Positions 54,019-64,000 of a stretch of DNA of 64,000 nucleotides are shown here, piece after piece. Source of the stretch: Lumbricus terrestris (Eukaryota > Annelida > Clitellata > Crassiclitellata > Lumbricidae); the NCBI GenBank assembly GCA_949752735.1, contig OX457042.1, forward strand, positions 60,611,468 to 60,675,467, read 5' to 3'. Both the position numbers and the translations under genes were made by a program. The stretch's first letter is position 1. The number at the start of each line of letters is the position of its first letter. The notes under the pieces are model-generated. The model was not told the DNA's origin. It did no database searches and worked only from the letters and a program-made list of their open reading frames with translations.

Positions 54019-54419
54019 AAAAACAATTTTGCTGCGATGCAAGTCGTTTGGCATATGAGGACTACTATGTACAACAGAGTGGCAACGGCATGCCAGTTTT
54101 TCAAGGTGCGCGCATGCAACGTGGGCATGGCGTGGGCAGCTTTCTTGGCGGTCTGTTTAGAAGTGCCTGGCCGCTTATTCAGACTGGCGCTAAGGCAATT
54201 GGCAAACAGGTTTTGAGAACCGGTCTGCAGATTGCCAACGACGTCGCGGACGGCGGTCAGTTGATAGACTCGGCCAAACGTCGCGTTCCAGAAGGTATAA
54301 AAGCGTTTACATCTCCCAAAGATGACAATGTGCAAAGCGGCGGCGGCAGGAAGAGACGTAAAAGATCGTTGAAAAGAATTAACAAGAGAACCAAGGAAGA
54401 TATTTTCGGCAAAGTTTGA
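54015..54419 (+). CDS. Small basic Polinton virion-type protein
   Basis: 134 residues. A conserved core MPVFQGARMQRGHGVGSFLG, GLFRSAWPLIQTGAKAIGKQ, VLRTGLQIANDV is followed by a basic tail (GGGRKRRKRSLKRINKRTK). The core is common in animal Polintons between the minor and major capsid genes. Glycine-rich amphipathic helix plus basic tail recalls capsid core or cement proteins of adenovirus-like viruses, which is a structural analogy only. Confidence 0.6.
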   Translation: MKKQFCCDASRLAYEDYYVQQSGNGMPVFQGARMQRGHGVGSFLGGLFRSAWPLIQTGAKAIGKQVLRTGLQIANDVADGGQLIDSAKRRVPEGIKAFTSPKDDNVQSGGGRKRRKRSLKRINKRTKEDIFGKV

Positions 54420-54423
54420 AAAA

Positions 54424-55735
54424 ATGGCGTTCGTTCATCCGCAATCTTGCGAATGTACAAAGAGCGAATTGGATCTGTTTAGCGCACCTCCCACGCAGAC
54501 CAGTATCGAAACTGGTTCATACGTAGAGTATAATCCAATAGCCACCATTTCGCAAGGTACACCTATCGAATTTAGCATAACAGGAGCGGGCCAAGATTAT
54601 CTGGACTTGTCGAATACTCAGTTGTATGTCAGAGCCGCTATAATAAGAGCGAATAACGATCCGACTGATGCCGGCGATCATGTTGGTCCTATCAACCTAT
54701 TCCTACACAGCCTGTTTTCGGAAGTCGACATCACTTTAAATGACACGCTCGTTACTTCGTCGAACAACACGTATGCGTACCGTAGTTATATGGAGACCAT
54801 CCTTAGCTACGGAGATGCCGCCAAAGCTTCCCAACTTACCTCTGCACTCTTTTACAAGGATACAGCCAACCACTTGGAAGATGCCGACCCTCACGACAAT
54901 GCTATAGCGAATGTTGGTTTTAAGAAACGCAGTGCATTGACCGACGAAGGGCGCGTCGTTGATATGATAGGAGGAATTCACAGCGATCTCTTCTTCCAAG
55001 AACGTTTTCTCCCCAACGATATTAATATAAAAATCCGGCTCGTAAGAAATAAGGATCCATTCTGCTTGATGTCAGCGACAGCGGGTGCCGCATATAAAGT
55101 AAAAATCTTGGAATGCAAGTTGTACGTTAGAAAGGTAAAGCTAAGTCCGTCGGTGTTTCTAGCACATGCTAAAGCCCTTGAGGTTGGCAATTTAAAGTTT
55201 CCCATTCGAAGAGCCATTTGCAAGACTTTCACGGTTCCGGCAGGAAACTTGGATGCGTCGCAGGAGAGTCTTTTCTCCGGTCAGATTCCTACCCGCATCG
55301 TTATCGGTTGCGTTGACAACGACGCGTTTAACGGAGTCTATACGAAGAATCCATTCAACTTCAAACATATGAATCTGACCCAACTAAAAGTGTACTTGGA
55401 CGGCCAACAGCAAACGATCAAACCTTTGGAAACAAATTTCGCAAACAATCAGTTTGTGAATGCTTACGCTTCGCTGTTTACTGGTACCGGAAAGTGGATG
55501 CGCGACGAAGGAAATCAGATAACGAGAGAGGACTTTGCCGGTGGTTACGCTCTTTACGCATTCGATTTAACGCCAGACCTGGCAGAGGGTGGACACTTCA
55601 ACCTCATTAAGCCGGGAAATATTCGTGTTGATATGAAGTTCGGCCAGGCTTTGGCTAGAACCATAAACGTCATAGCATTCGCAGAATTTGAAAATATTCT
55701 GGAAATCGACCGCTCCAGAAACGTGATTTTCGACT
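54424..55735 (+). CDS. Polinton major capsid protein, 3' end broken by insertion
   Basis: Starts MAFVHPQSCECTKSELDLFS. Blocks DYLDLSNTQLYVRAAIIRAN, INLFLHSLFSEVDITLNDTL, TYAYRSYMETILSYG, GGIHSDLFFQERFLPNDINI, KPGNIRVDMKFGQALARTIN and VIAFAEFENILEIDRSRNV identify the double jelly-roll major capsid protein of Polintons. The native frame is intact to 55735. Beyond it the open frame (to 55905) is read through a 292-bp LINE fragment, giving about 56 foreign residues with a hydrophobic end. The copy of the target duplication on the far side is followed by an in-frame stop within a few codons, probably the original end, so the loss is only the last few residues plus the foreign tail. Confidence 0.88.
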
Positions 55736-56027
55736 CTTCTTTTCCGTGCTCTGCCCTTAGGCAGGTTCGAATGTTTGACGTCTCCATTCTTCTCTGTTCT
55801 GCGCTTTCATTTTCAGCTTCTGATATCCATCCTTCATCATCCAGTCTAACAATCTTTGTCTTGGTCTGCCTCTCGTTCTTTTTCCATCCATTTTCCCCTC
55901 TATGATTGTTCGCAGCATCGAATCTCCTCTGAGTGTGTGCCCGATCCATCTTCTTTGTCTTTCTCTAATTGTGTGTATCATCGCTCTCTTTTCTCCGACT
56001 CTTCTCAATACCTCCTCATTTTCGACT
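55736..56027 (-). mobile_element. RTE-like LINE fragment inserted in capsid gene
   Basis: The minus strand reads [60 protein letters not shown], the C-terminal end of RTE-type LINE polyproteins. It is flanked by the perfect 10-bp duplication ATTTTCGACT (55726-55735 and 56028-56037), so the boundaries are exact. Length 292 bp. Confidence 0.93.
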
Positions 56028-56039
56028 ATACCAACTGAA

Positions 56040-56486
56040 ATGGACGGTGACACGATATATTCGATACTACGTGCAGATGCAAAGTGTGGTCCCATGTTTC
56101 TGGGCGTGTTTCCATGCGACCGCTTACCTTCTACGATAAACAGAAATCGTCCCTCCATTCTCGTGTGTAATACAGATACGTACGGCAATCCAGGGAAACA
56201 TTGGATCGTTATTTACATAGAGAATTCTACCTATGGGGAATACTTTGACTCGCTGGATGCGCCACCCGAAGCTCCGTTCAGGACATTTTTACATAGACAT
56301 TGTGCACGGTGGATCTTTACTGATCGGCAATTGCAAAGCTTAGTTAGCAAATTTTGTGGACATTACTGTATTTTGTATTCGTTGCATAGAGCTAGAGGTA
56401 GAAATATTAATGCTGTAGCGAACATGTTAACTTTTGATACTGGATTGAACGATTATTTGGTGTTTAATTTCGTTTCCAAAGTATAA
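56040..56486 (+). CDS. Polinton adenain-like cysteine protease
   Basis: 148 residues from ATG 56040. Catalytic His in [13 protein letters not shown] (about residue 60), an acidic residue in [11 protein letters not shown] (about 75), Gln-containing stretch RQLQS and nucleophile Cys in [10 protein letters not shown] (about 112-115) follow the order of adenovirus protease and Ulp1-type enzymes (family C5/C48). It matures capsid proteins in related viruses. The frame upstream of 56040 is LINE-derived and not part of the gene. AATAAA follows at 56488, the likely end of the element's transcript. Confidence 0.88.
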   Translation: MDGDTIYSILRADAKCGPMFLGVFPCDRLPSTINRNRPSILVCNTDTYGNPGKHWIVIYIENSTYGEYFDSLDAPPEAPFRTFLHRHCARWIFTDRQLQSLVSKFCGHYCILYSLHRARGRNINAVANMLTFDTGLNDYLVFNFVSKV

Positions 56487-56487
56487 G

Positions 56488-56493
56488 AATAAA
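56488..56493 (+). terminator. Polyadenylation signal after the protease gene
   Basis: AATAAA two bases after the stop region, in an AT-rich context, at the end of the gene run. Confidence 0.55.
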
Positions 56494-56599
56494 GTTACTT
56501 GAACTTTAAAAGTGTTGTAGTTATTTGTATGCATGAATCTGAATGCTAGGGATTGAAAACATATCAAAGTTCTGCTGCGATCATTTAATAATGCACACA

Positions 56600-58638
56600 C
56601 AACAGATGGCGCCAACTCTGTAACAAACTTCCTCCTTGTACGCATTAAAAGATAAAATTGAACAAATCTTGCGTTTTTTTTCTTTCTGGGTGGAAAATCA
56701 TGGGTGAAAAATCTTGGGTTTTTCTAGGGTTTTTTTTCTGGGTGGAAAATCTGGATTTTTTTAAGGTGGAAAATCTTGGGTTTTCTGGGGGTTTTTTCTA
56801 GGTGGAAAACCTGACTTTTTCTAGGTGGAAAATCTGACTTTTTTTCTAGCTGTTTAATTTGCTGGGTCTAGCAGATTTATTTTTCTCCAACATGGGGCGC
56901 GGTACAGATTCTTATCGCAACAAATAAAGCCATTCATATGCCTTTCTTCATCACCGTAACGCGTCGGTTGAGTGGAGATGTTGTATAATACAATGGAAGC
57001 GGCCACTTATTGCCTGCGGCCATATAGCCGACGATCTAGTCACGGTGTAAAGGACTCCTGTGTGTATAAAATTCATATAGCTCAAATTTTAAAGCGCATG
57101 GCATACAATGCGCGTAAGTGTTGTATTTACATCTCATGCAACACTGTTTCTGCTTCTCAGAGGGATTCCGCGACTGAAAAATTAGCGTTTCCATCATTTT
57201 TTATGCGAATGATGGCTATTTCGCGCATCAAAGAATGAAGGACTTAAATGTTAAGAACTGAAAATAGCAAGTAATGCGCTCTCCACTGAATGGAGGAAGG
57301 GAGGGAGGGAGGGAGTATGATGTGTGGAATGATAGTCTCTGCCTCTCTCTATGACACTGCCTCTGTCTCTGTCTCTACCACTGACTCTGCCTCTGACTCT
57401 GCCTCTGTCTATGTCTCTGTCTCTACCTCTGTCTATGTCTCTGCATCTGTCTCTACCACTGACTCTGCCTCTGTCTATACCTCTGGCTTTGTCTCTCTAT
57501 GACTCTGCATCTGACTCCACTAAATAAACCAGCCTTTCAAATGACTTCTTTGTCATCATGTCGTTAGAGCGGAAACGCAAGCGTTCAAATAATATGCCTG
57601 CGGCAAATAGACAGACACCTACTGCTGGCCTTTTGTTGAGCGGATCGGTCTCGTCACGGTGCATGGCTTTGGGTGCTTTTGATCAGTGCTCTGTGTATGC
57701 ATCAAAATTGAGCGAGCGCTGACAGAGTCCTATGTAATAATGCTCCTTTGAGTTCCAATTCTGCCCTAAGAGTCCCAGTTTGCTTGTGAACTGTGCTTTA
57801 CGCAAAAATAAATGACTATATGGCTTTGTCAATGCCAGGCAAAATTGTGTATAAACGAGGAGGGTGGCCCTTCTTCTTCTTCTTACGACTCAGTGATGAA
57901 TATGCTTAAATTTTAAGAAACGCCGCTGCTGGCTGCACTGCGCTATTGCCTATCCCAAGTGAGAATAAAGGATTATGTAGCTCATATATTAGTTACGTAT
58001 AGAATGAAGATTGCCTTATATGCGTGAAGGAACTGGAAATGGTAAGTTTGGCAATTCTTAGATCTATTTTAAATTAATGCGATGCAAGAACGGTTGGATT
58101 GATTGAGTTGAGGGCGGGCACGAATAATGTTAGCTTTCTCACATGCCTAATGCGTGTATAATGACAGTCCCGCATGCAAAGGTCAATAGGCAACGTACAA
58201 TAGAAATTCTACACAGACCTTGATGTTTCTAGAAGAGTGACGTCACATGCACATGCGCAAAGGGTAATAGCCAGAATACTATAGAGCTTCTCCATGGATC
58301 TCGAATTTTCTAGACTGATGACGTCACATGCCCATGGGTAAAGGGCAATAGGAAAATTTGGTGGCTTGCCATTGGTTGCTGTCCTCATACCGGCCGTCAC
58401 ATCCACATGAATATTAATTAGGTTATGTGACAAATAGGCCGCATGACGTCACAACATGAATATTAATTAGGCGCGTGGCTAATTAACATAATGAGGACAT
58501 GTAACAATTCGGCGGCTTGCCATTGGTTGCTGTCCTAATACCGGCCCTCATATCCACATGAATATTAATGAGGTCACGTGACCAAAAAGGCCGCTTCCTA
58601 TTGGTCGCTGTCCTTACACCGGCTATTAATCAACTACT
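56600..58638. repeat. Polinton right terminal inverted repeat region
   Basis: Complement of the left arm at its inner end (56600-56930) and outer end (about 58430-58638). The part between (57000-58200) has no left counterpart. Two successive units near 58330-58480 and 58490-58638 repeat the CCATTGGTTGCTGTCCTNAT and CACATGAATATTAAT blocks. No gene seen. Confidence 0.8.
57340..57515. repeat. (CTCTGY)n-type microsatellite
   Basis: Imperfect six-base repeat, units CTCTGC, CTCTGT, CTCTAC and CTATGT, inside the right arm of the Polinton. Confidence 0.85.
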
Positions 58639-58644
58639 AACGTC

Positions 58645-59801
58645 ATTTATCTATTTTGCATGATCTGCCCAACAAATTTGAATTTTAATATCAGTGTCTG
58701 TTTATCCAACGTGGATCGCTCTCCAAAATTAATTTCTATCCGATTGAGTCAACTGTTGAACTCAAACGTCTTTTTACAAACTTGAATGTTGGCGTGTGAT
58801 GCAGTGTTTAATCGACTGGATGTAGCCTACTTGTCGAGCTCATTAGTGCTAATACTCACGGTGATAATCGAGAGTGAGCAGTTGATGCAAAGTCTGCACT
58901 TGTCAGGACTCATGTTTGATATCAAATTTGCCTTCTGCTTAGTAGTTTTACTGCGTTGTTGCGTGAGATGAGAAAGGAATCCGATATTTTTCAGAGATTT
59001 TCCATTGACATTTCAGCGCCATGTCGAACGTATAAACCCGACAATGACATGCAGCGGTCATGTTATAAACACTATATTATTATAATAGCCTACAGGTCTC
59101 CAGGTCTCAGTCTCTCAGAGGCCTAGTTGACTATTTCTATAATGTCGTAGGACTCGTGGGTCTTACTACCACATATGTTCATGATTTTCTGACTATATTA
59201 TAAGCACTTTAAAATCTCAAAAGATTAATGAAGTAACATAGGTATTAATATACTACAATAATTGGGCTATAAGCGTTCAGCGATAGGTTTTTGTTTTGTA
59301 CATTAAAGTCACGCCGTTTATTTTGAGTTTTTATTTCTTGTTGCTTCAAACTCAAACATCAATAATTCTTCGACCAACCATAAATAACTCCATGATCCTG
59401 ACGCCGAAATTCTAGAGCTGGCGCCGCCACTGCCTCCACACTTCCATTTATATGCAACGTCAGACAGGTCATCAGAATAGTAAAATACAACATGGCACAG
59501 TGCTCCGAGATCGATCGAGTAAAATAGTTCGAGTCGATGGTAACTCGGACAAGTCGAGTGGACTGACAAGTCGAGTCGTTAGATCGTTAATTTGGATATC
59601 GAGTCGATCATTGTTTCGTAGACTCGACTGAACTTATAAAATAATGTATCTGAAAATATGAGAAAACATATTCGATGAAAGCAAGTAAATTAAAATCCAG
59701 AATATTTATTACAGTAATGTACAAAATAACAAACAACTAACGTAGTTATTAGTTATTGAGTCATTATGGTCTTATGATCTCTAGTTTTATCTCTTATTTA
59801 G
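58645..59801 (+). other. Gene 3 last intron after the Polinton
   Basis: No gene is seen. A patch near 59510-59630 repeats GTCGAGT. It ends in the acceptor CTCTTATTTAG (AG at 59800-59801). Confidence 0.5.
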
Positions 59802-60760
59802 TCGTGTGTCCGATTTCCATCATCGCTACTGACAGATTGGACGTGGGATATGCATTCGGTTTGACTAAGCTGCGAAATAAAATCTACGTTCTTGGTGAAA
59901 CGACTTCTGCCGTTCATGTAATTCGTGTCTTTGAGGATCAAAATCCATTTCGTCTTCAGGAGACAATCGAAGTTAAGGGATCGATTGAGAAAGAAAACGG
60001 ATGCTATGGCTCTGGTGACATTGTAGCAAGTGAAGGTAAAAATTGCCTCTACGTCAGTGGCGAAAAACACAATTATCAAGCATATCCTACCGATACAATC
60101 TATCACGATTCACGGACATTTTACGACTCGGAGTTTAACTACATCTGGAGGATAACAATAGAAACAGGCGAACTAAACAAAGCCATTAAATGGCTGGCCA
60201 TCGATTATGAGCCATATACTCTGTCAGTGACTTATGATAGTCATTTGTTGGTTGTCACTCGTTCATCGTCCATTTTGATGATCTACGGATCAAACGCGGA
60301 ACTAATTCGTTCCATCCAGTTACCAAGAGACATTGGGTTCCCTCGTCATGCAGTGGAAACATCCACCGGAAATTTCATTATCACTCACACAATGGTAGAA
60401 GAGGAGGATGAAGTAGAAACTGGATCCTTTAGGAGAATGCAGGAAACTAAACAGGTCATAAGCGAAGTTACCAGCGATGGACAGAAGGTCATTCGTCGTT
60501 TCATGAGCTCCAATAAAACTCAGCAACTGCGATATCCGGCATATCTGTCCCTCGATGCAGACGATCGAGTGTATGTAGCGGATAATGATAGAGTGATTCT
60601 CTTGGACTCCGATCTTAAATGGAATCGAATTCTTTTGTCAACTAAAAAAGAAGAGAGTCTGATAGAATGGATAAACAGACTTTTTTACGACAATGAAAAA
60701 AAGCAGCTTATCATCGCAGGATTTGATTCTCACGGAGTTAATGTCTATACTTTACGTTGA
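59802..60760 (+). CDS. Gene 3 exon 5, NHL-type beta-propeller
   Basis: Begins phase 1 (TC|GTG|TGT|CCG), identical in register to genes 1 and 2, and ends at TGA. The blades read FGLTKLRNKIYVLGE, GDIVASEGKNCLYVSGE, YTLSVTYDSHLLVVTRSSSI, PRHAVETSTGNFIITHTMVE, YLSLDADDRVYVADNDRVIL and KQLIIAGFDSHGVNVYTLR. A longer first insert (HNYQAYPTDTIYHDSRTF) and a shorter middle loop set it apart from gene 2. With exons 1-4 it completes about 622 codons in frame. The propeller likely recognises the ligand or partner that the N-terminal modules act upon; that is inference. No AATAAA is evident close downstream. Confidence 0.87.
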
Positions 60761-61026
60761 ACTCAAATTCACTTTTCAGCCACAGCTTCTAATAGGGATA
60801 TACCGCAAAGATCTATTTCCATTTATCTGCTAAATCTACTACTAGACCTATCCACATATGTTTAAAATGATATTTAACACTTTTAAGTGCCAGGCTCTCG
60901 ATTATTTCTTCTCAATGCAAAGGAACTACTATGGTATTAATGTTTCGAACTATAGAGGCCTACATTGATTTGAAAACAACATGGCTTTCTTGCAAACGCG
61001 TTCCCTTGTATGCTGTTCCCATTTAA
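60761..61026 (+). other. No gene seen
   Basis: AT-rich flank of gene 3, to the TTAA at 61023-61026. Confidence 0.4.
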
Positions 61027-61993
61027 CCCTCATACGCACAAGGGGGGTCTGGCCAGACCCCTCTCCATATATTTGCTGCATAACTTTTTTAGGAGTGATA
61101 TTTTCTCAGATTGCTTTTATGACTTTGTTCCTATATTAATTAGCTACAATTAGCACATCTAAACGACCAAATCGATTTAGTGATAAGGAAGTTCTGAATA
61201 TAATACTGGCCGAGACCACAATGCTGACAGTTTGGACAGTTAGAGTAACAATAATGAATGTGAACACGAAGAGATGCCAATGCTTGAAGGACAACATTCA
61301 AGTGTTTCTCATGATGAAAGCAATGTGAAATTGAAGATGATGCTAAACACGATGATGAGACTGGATATAATAGTGAAGATAATGATGACGAAATTGCTTA
61401 TACTATTGAAGCCGAGAGACCTAAATAGCCTACAAGTAAAGATCCGCATAATTTTTGGCAGTCAAAAGCAATGCCAAGAGGACGCGCTCTGTTGCACAAT
61501 GCAGTAAAAAAGATGCGGAATAAAATAATACGGATGCATTATACAAACTCGAACGCAACAGCTAACGAACTATGTGTGATAAGCTTAGGCCTACATGTTT
61601 ACATTTTAGGTTTAGTCCTATTCCATTATTTGTTATAGATATTTTCTAGAAAACAGTCATGCTGACTCTGATCATAAGAGCATTCAGTACTAATTTTACT
61701 AAAATTATGGTTTCTTTATTTTGATTTCCAAATTTTATAGATAGACAACTATTGCGACGATGAACATGTATGACAAACCGTGGCAATTAATGTAACTAAA
61801 CATTTAATTTCAAATTCATCATAAAACTTATAAAGAGACTGATACATTGTTGTTTTGAGTTACTCTTATATCATCTTACAAAATTGGCACATAAAAATTA
61901 CTATTTCCTAATAAAAACCCACATCAAAACGGGGGGTCTGGCCAGACCCCCCTTGTTCAAATTAAGTTGCATTTTAGCTTGTTCGGATGAGGG
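61027..61993. mobile_element. piggyBac-like remnant, 967 bp
   Basis: TTAA at both sides (61023-61026 and 61994-61997) and ends beginning CCCTCAT in inverted orientation. Next to each end a GGGGTCTGGCCAGACCCC palindrome occurs (61044 and about 61933). A decayed plus-strand frame at about 61160 reads KRPNRFSDKEVLNIILA, like the start of piggyBac-type transposases. Confidence 0.8.
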
Positions 61994-62287
61994 TTAAACG
62001 ACCATTCTGCTAATAATTACACGTTTTTTGTTCATGGGCAGTGAGTAATATTTGCTGCTTACATCAATAAATAAAGAGAAGATTCTGTCTGTCTGTCTGC
62101 CTGTGTGTCTGTTTGACCGGGATGCATTTCCACAGTTTTTGAGCTTTTCACTTCAAACCTTCACTACTGTGTAGGTCTCGGCATGAGACACCCAAACGAG
62201 GGGTTGGCGATTCTCTACCACCATGGGGGCCAGGGTGGGGGACGAAACCCCCAAAGCGTCGAAAACCCAAAATTCCCGGTCAACGCC

Positions 62288-63879
62288 TGTGGCATGAAAT
62301 TATGTCCGGCATGAAATACTGTCCGACTCCGCCCACTTCCGTTGTCAGGACAGTATTTCATACGGTAGGTATGAAATCTTGTCCGGCATGAAATCATGTC
62401 CGGGTCCGGCCACTTTCGTTGTGAAAACAGTATTTACTATTACAAACGTGAGATATTGTCCGCGTTGGAGTTTCGTCTCAACGTAATATCAATAAGATAT
62501 GCGAAATAATGTTTGTTGAAGCAGATGAGAAAACAATGGTGTGAGCATTGGAATCATGGTTTTAAAGCACACAGCTTGTAGTCGGGGTCCCGATGGCGCT
62601 TGTTCTATTTTTAGAAGGAAATTCCCATCGTGGAAAGAGGCGAACGGGCGATATGTTGAGACGTATGTAAACAAGTCTTAGAGTTGCACACAAATACGAA
62701 ATTTAGGCTTTCATTTATTCATATCTATCTTTTCTTGTCTACTCCAGTCATCGAGACAAAGCAAAAGGGCTTTTGACCAACACAAATAGCTCAGCGGAGT
62801 TAGCTGCGTTAGGTTTTGGTCTGTTTATTTTCCCGTTACATAGCGGTCATTATTGGAAGATGCTTAGTTTTTACAAAGCACAATTTGACCTGCTGGCGCT
62901 GCATCCTGGTTCAAGCTCCACCCTACCTGTGCGGGCTTTTTACTCCAGTCTCCGTTTCTGAAAATAAAGTAAACAGTCCAACGCCCAGAAACCCTGCCGC
63001 ATATTCGTATTCATATTCGTATCCCGTTTCTCTGGGCCGTCGTTCGCTGCGGTCAGCTGCCCGCGGTGACTATTTTGTCCCTTTTTGTCGTACCGCTACT
63101 ATGCAGCGAAGAACATTTTCTGTGGTGGGTTATCTGGAATCTGGCTATCTGGAATGGCCTCCCTGCGGCTCTCCGTTCGCTTCCCCGTGACTCTGGTGGC
63201 TCTTTCTACCGTCTTCTCAAGACTTTTCTCTTTGATCAGGCCTGGGTTGGGAGCGCCTCTGAGTAGCGATCTTGAAGGGGCGCTATATAAATTTATGTGA
63301 TTGATTGATTGAATAATAATAATGAGATAATAATACCCAATGCAATGCAAGACATGTATAATGTAGCGGAATCCAAATATGCGTACGTAGTTCACTTGCA
63401 GTTCTCCTTTTGTCAGCTATCGCTGTTGACAAATATTGATACTGTTAGTAAATACAAACTTATAGGTCTACTATAGATAATAGATTCGATTTTATCTGAC
63501 TGTAATAGACCATTAATTTTATAAATTCATCTAAAAGGAAAAATATTCCGTAAGCGCAGCAAATTGCTTCTGTGTGCTATCATAATTTAAGTAGGTTACT
63601 TAAAACATAATTTTTCGGTAGTATCGGAAATCATAGACCTGCATAATTACACTTCGTATCTTAGTCATTGATCTATATTTTTTATATTATTATATGTACC
63701 TAATTATAGAGTTCGATGCCTCAGTACGTCGTATAATTATCTTGAATATTTTGTGTCTTTCCCGGACAAGATTTCATGATGCTTTAGCTTGACAGTTGCT
63801 ATCTGATGTCATCGGTCACATGAACCAATGACAGCGCTTTCCGGACACAATTTCATGCCGGACAACATTTCATGCCACA
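62288..63879. mobile_element. TIR element with TGTGGCATGAAAT ends
   Basis: The left end reads TGTGGCATGAAATTATGTCC followed by GGCATGAAATACTGTCCG; the right end, read in reverse, has TGTGGCATGAAATGTTGTCC and GGCATGAAATTGTGTCCG. The ATGAAAT-x5-GTCC unit is repeated several times at each end. No transposase. A LINE tail lies inside. Confidence 0.7.
62990..63320 (+). mobile_element. LINE 3'-end fragment with SINE-like tail
   Basis: The frames read RGDYFVPFCRTATMQRRTFS and, after a shift, WNGLPAALRSLPRDSGGSFY, LKTFLFDQAW, GSASE, the conserved end of CR1/L2-type polyproteins. The tail GGGAGCGCCTCTGAGTAGCG...GGGGCGCTATATAAATT and (GATT)n follows. Confidence 0.8.
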
Positions 63880-63902
63880 CCGGTTCCAACATCTAGTCTT
63901 AA

Positions 63903-64000
63903 TTAACACTCGAGTGCCCAAGGTATTTTTAGGTACACGAAGGCCCAAGGGGGGGTCCGCGCGGACCCCAGCGTTTTTTGTGAATATCTTGAGAAGGGAT
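63903..64000 (+). mobile_element. Left end of another piggyBac-like element
   Basis: TTAACACTCGAGTGCCCAAG is followed by a GGGGTCCGCGCGGACCCC palindrome, the same layout as the element at 61027. The element runs past the window edge. Confidence 0.5.

Larger units (their letters stand above)
48606..58638 (+). mobile_element. Polinton/Maverick, 10,033 bp, lacking polymerase B
   Basis: Inverted termini begin AGTAGTTGATTAATAGCCGG (48606) and end in its complement (58638). They are flanked by the perfect 6-bp duplication AACGTC (48600-48605 and 58639-58644), as expected for Polintons. Inverted similarity continues inward discontinuously to GCGTACAAGGAGGAAGTTTG (about 49114-49133) and its complement (about 56624-56643). 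The genes between are a nearly complete virion-morphogenesis and integration set on one strand. Usual Polintons are 15-20 kb and encode a protein-primed family B DNA polymerase of about 1000 residues or more. No such frame exists here, so the element would need a polymerase in trans. Confidence 0.93.

Noticed and set aside
55757..56188. 143-codon minus-strand frame across capsid and protease genes
   Set aside because: Only the part within 55736-56027 is real (LINE remnant); the rest is antisense to the protease.
56500..58638. Search for a polymerase B gene in the right part of the Polinton
   Set aside because: No frame longer than about 90 codons and no polymerase motif (such as YxDTD) in either strand; treated as absent.

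Overview
This is a eukaryotic nuclear window. It has interrupted genes with GT/GC-AG introns, a very high load of transposons, microsatellites, and no bacterial gene organisation. The repeat types (L2/CR1-like and RTE-like LINEs, a tRNA-derived SINE, hAT, piggyBac and mariner-type DNA elements, a Polinton/Maverick) and a CARD + NHL-propeller gene family suggest a marine invertebrate, possibly a deuterostome. That placement is inference; no marker fixes the species.

The host content is a tandem, same-strand (+) family of modular genes. Gene 3 is the best preserved. I reconstruct five exons (39842-39916, 43839-44025, 44759-45046, 46452-46811, 59802-60760) that join in frame into about 622 codons: a short N-terminus, an F-box-like exon, a CARD-like exon, an alpha/beta exon resembling death-adaptor (TRADD-N-like) domains, and an NHL-type beta-propeller exon. 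Gene 1 (501-839 and 10724-11712) and gene 2 (23524-23707, a broken exon at 26690-26959, and 28112-29391) carry subsets of the modules. A broken propeller exon lies at 13385-14027. Every internal module boundary from the F-box exon onward is phase 1, and the TRADD-N-like exon always ends at a GC donor (GCAAGT). The architecture resembles an innate-immune or ubiquitin adaptor.

The second large structure is a 10,033-bp Polinton (48606-58638), flanked by a perfect 6-bp target duplication (AACGTC), inside the last intron of gene 3. On the + strand it encodes a RING protein, packaging ATPase, two small conserved proteins, a chromodomain integrase, two tandem penton-like minor capsid proteins, a small basic protein, a major capsid protein and an adenain-like protease. 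It has no DNA polymerase B. A 292-bp LINE fragment with its own 10-bp target duplication has broken the 3' end of the capsid gene.

Layout: 1-12 kb, gene 1 with an apparently intact L2-like LINE (2A-like motif), a 53-bp tandem repeat, a 2.3-kb hAT-like element and a transposon-derived pseudogene. 12-16.5 kb, propeller pseudogene, SINE, MITE, LINE tail. 16.5-30 kb, gene 2 with a 3.1-kb TIR element carrying a decayed transposase, LINE scraps, and a piggyBac-like element nested in an L2 copy. 30-39.6 kb, SINE, a hAT remnant, a second LINE open reading frame, minisatellites and foldback repeats. 39.8-60.8 kb, gene 3, with a 950-bp pyrimidine tract, trinucleotide arrays, a ~130-bp satellite in both orientations, and the Polinton. 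60.8-64 kb, a piggyBac-like remnant and a further TIR element holding a LINE tail. Boundaries marked 'about' are read by eye.
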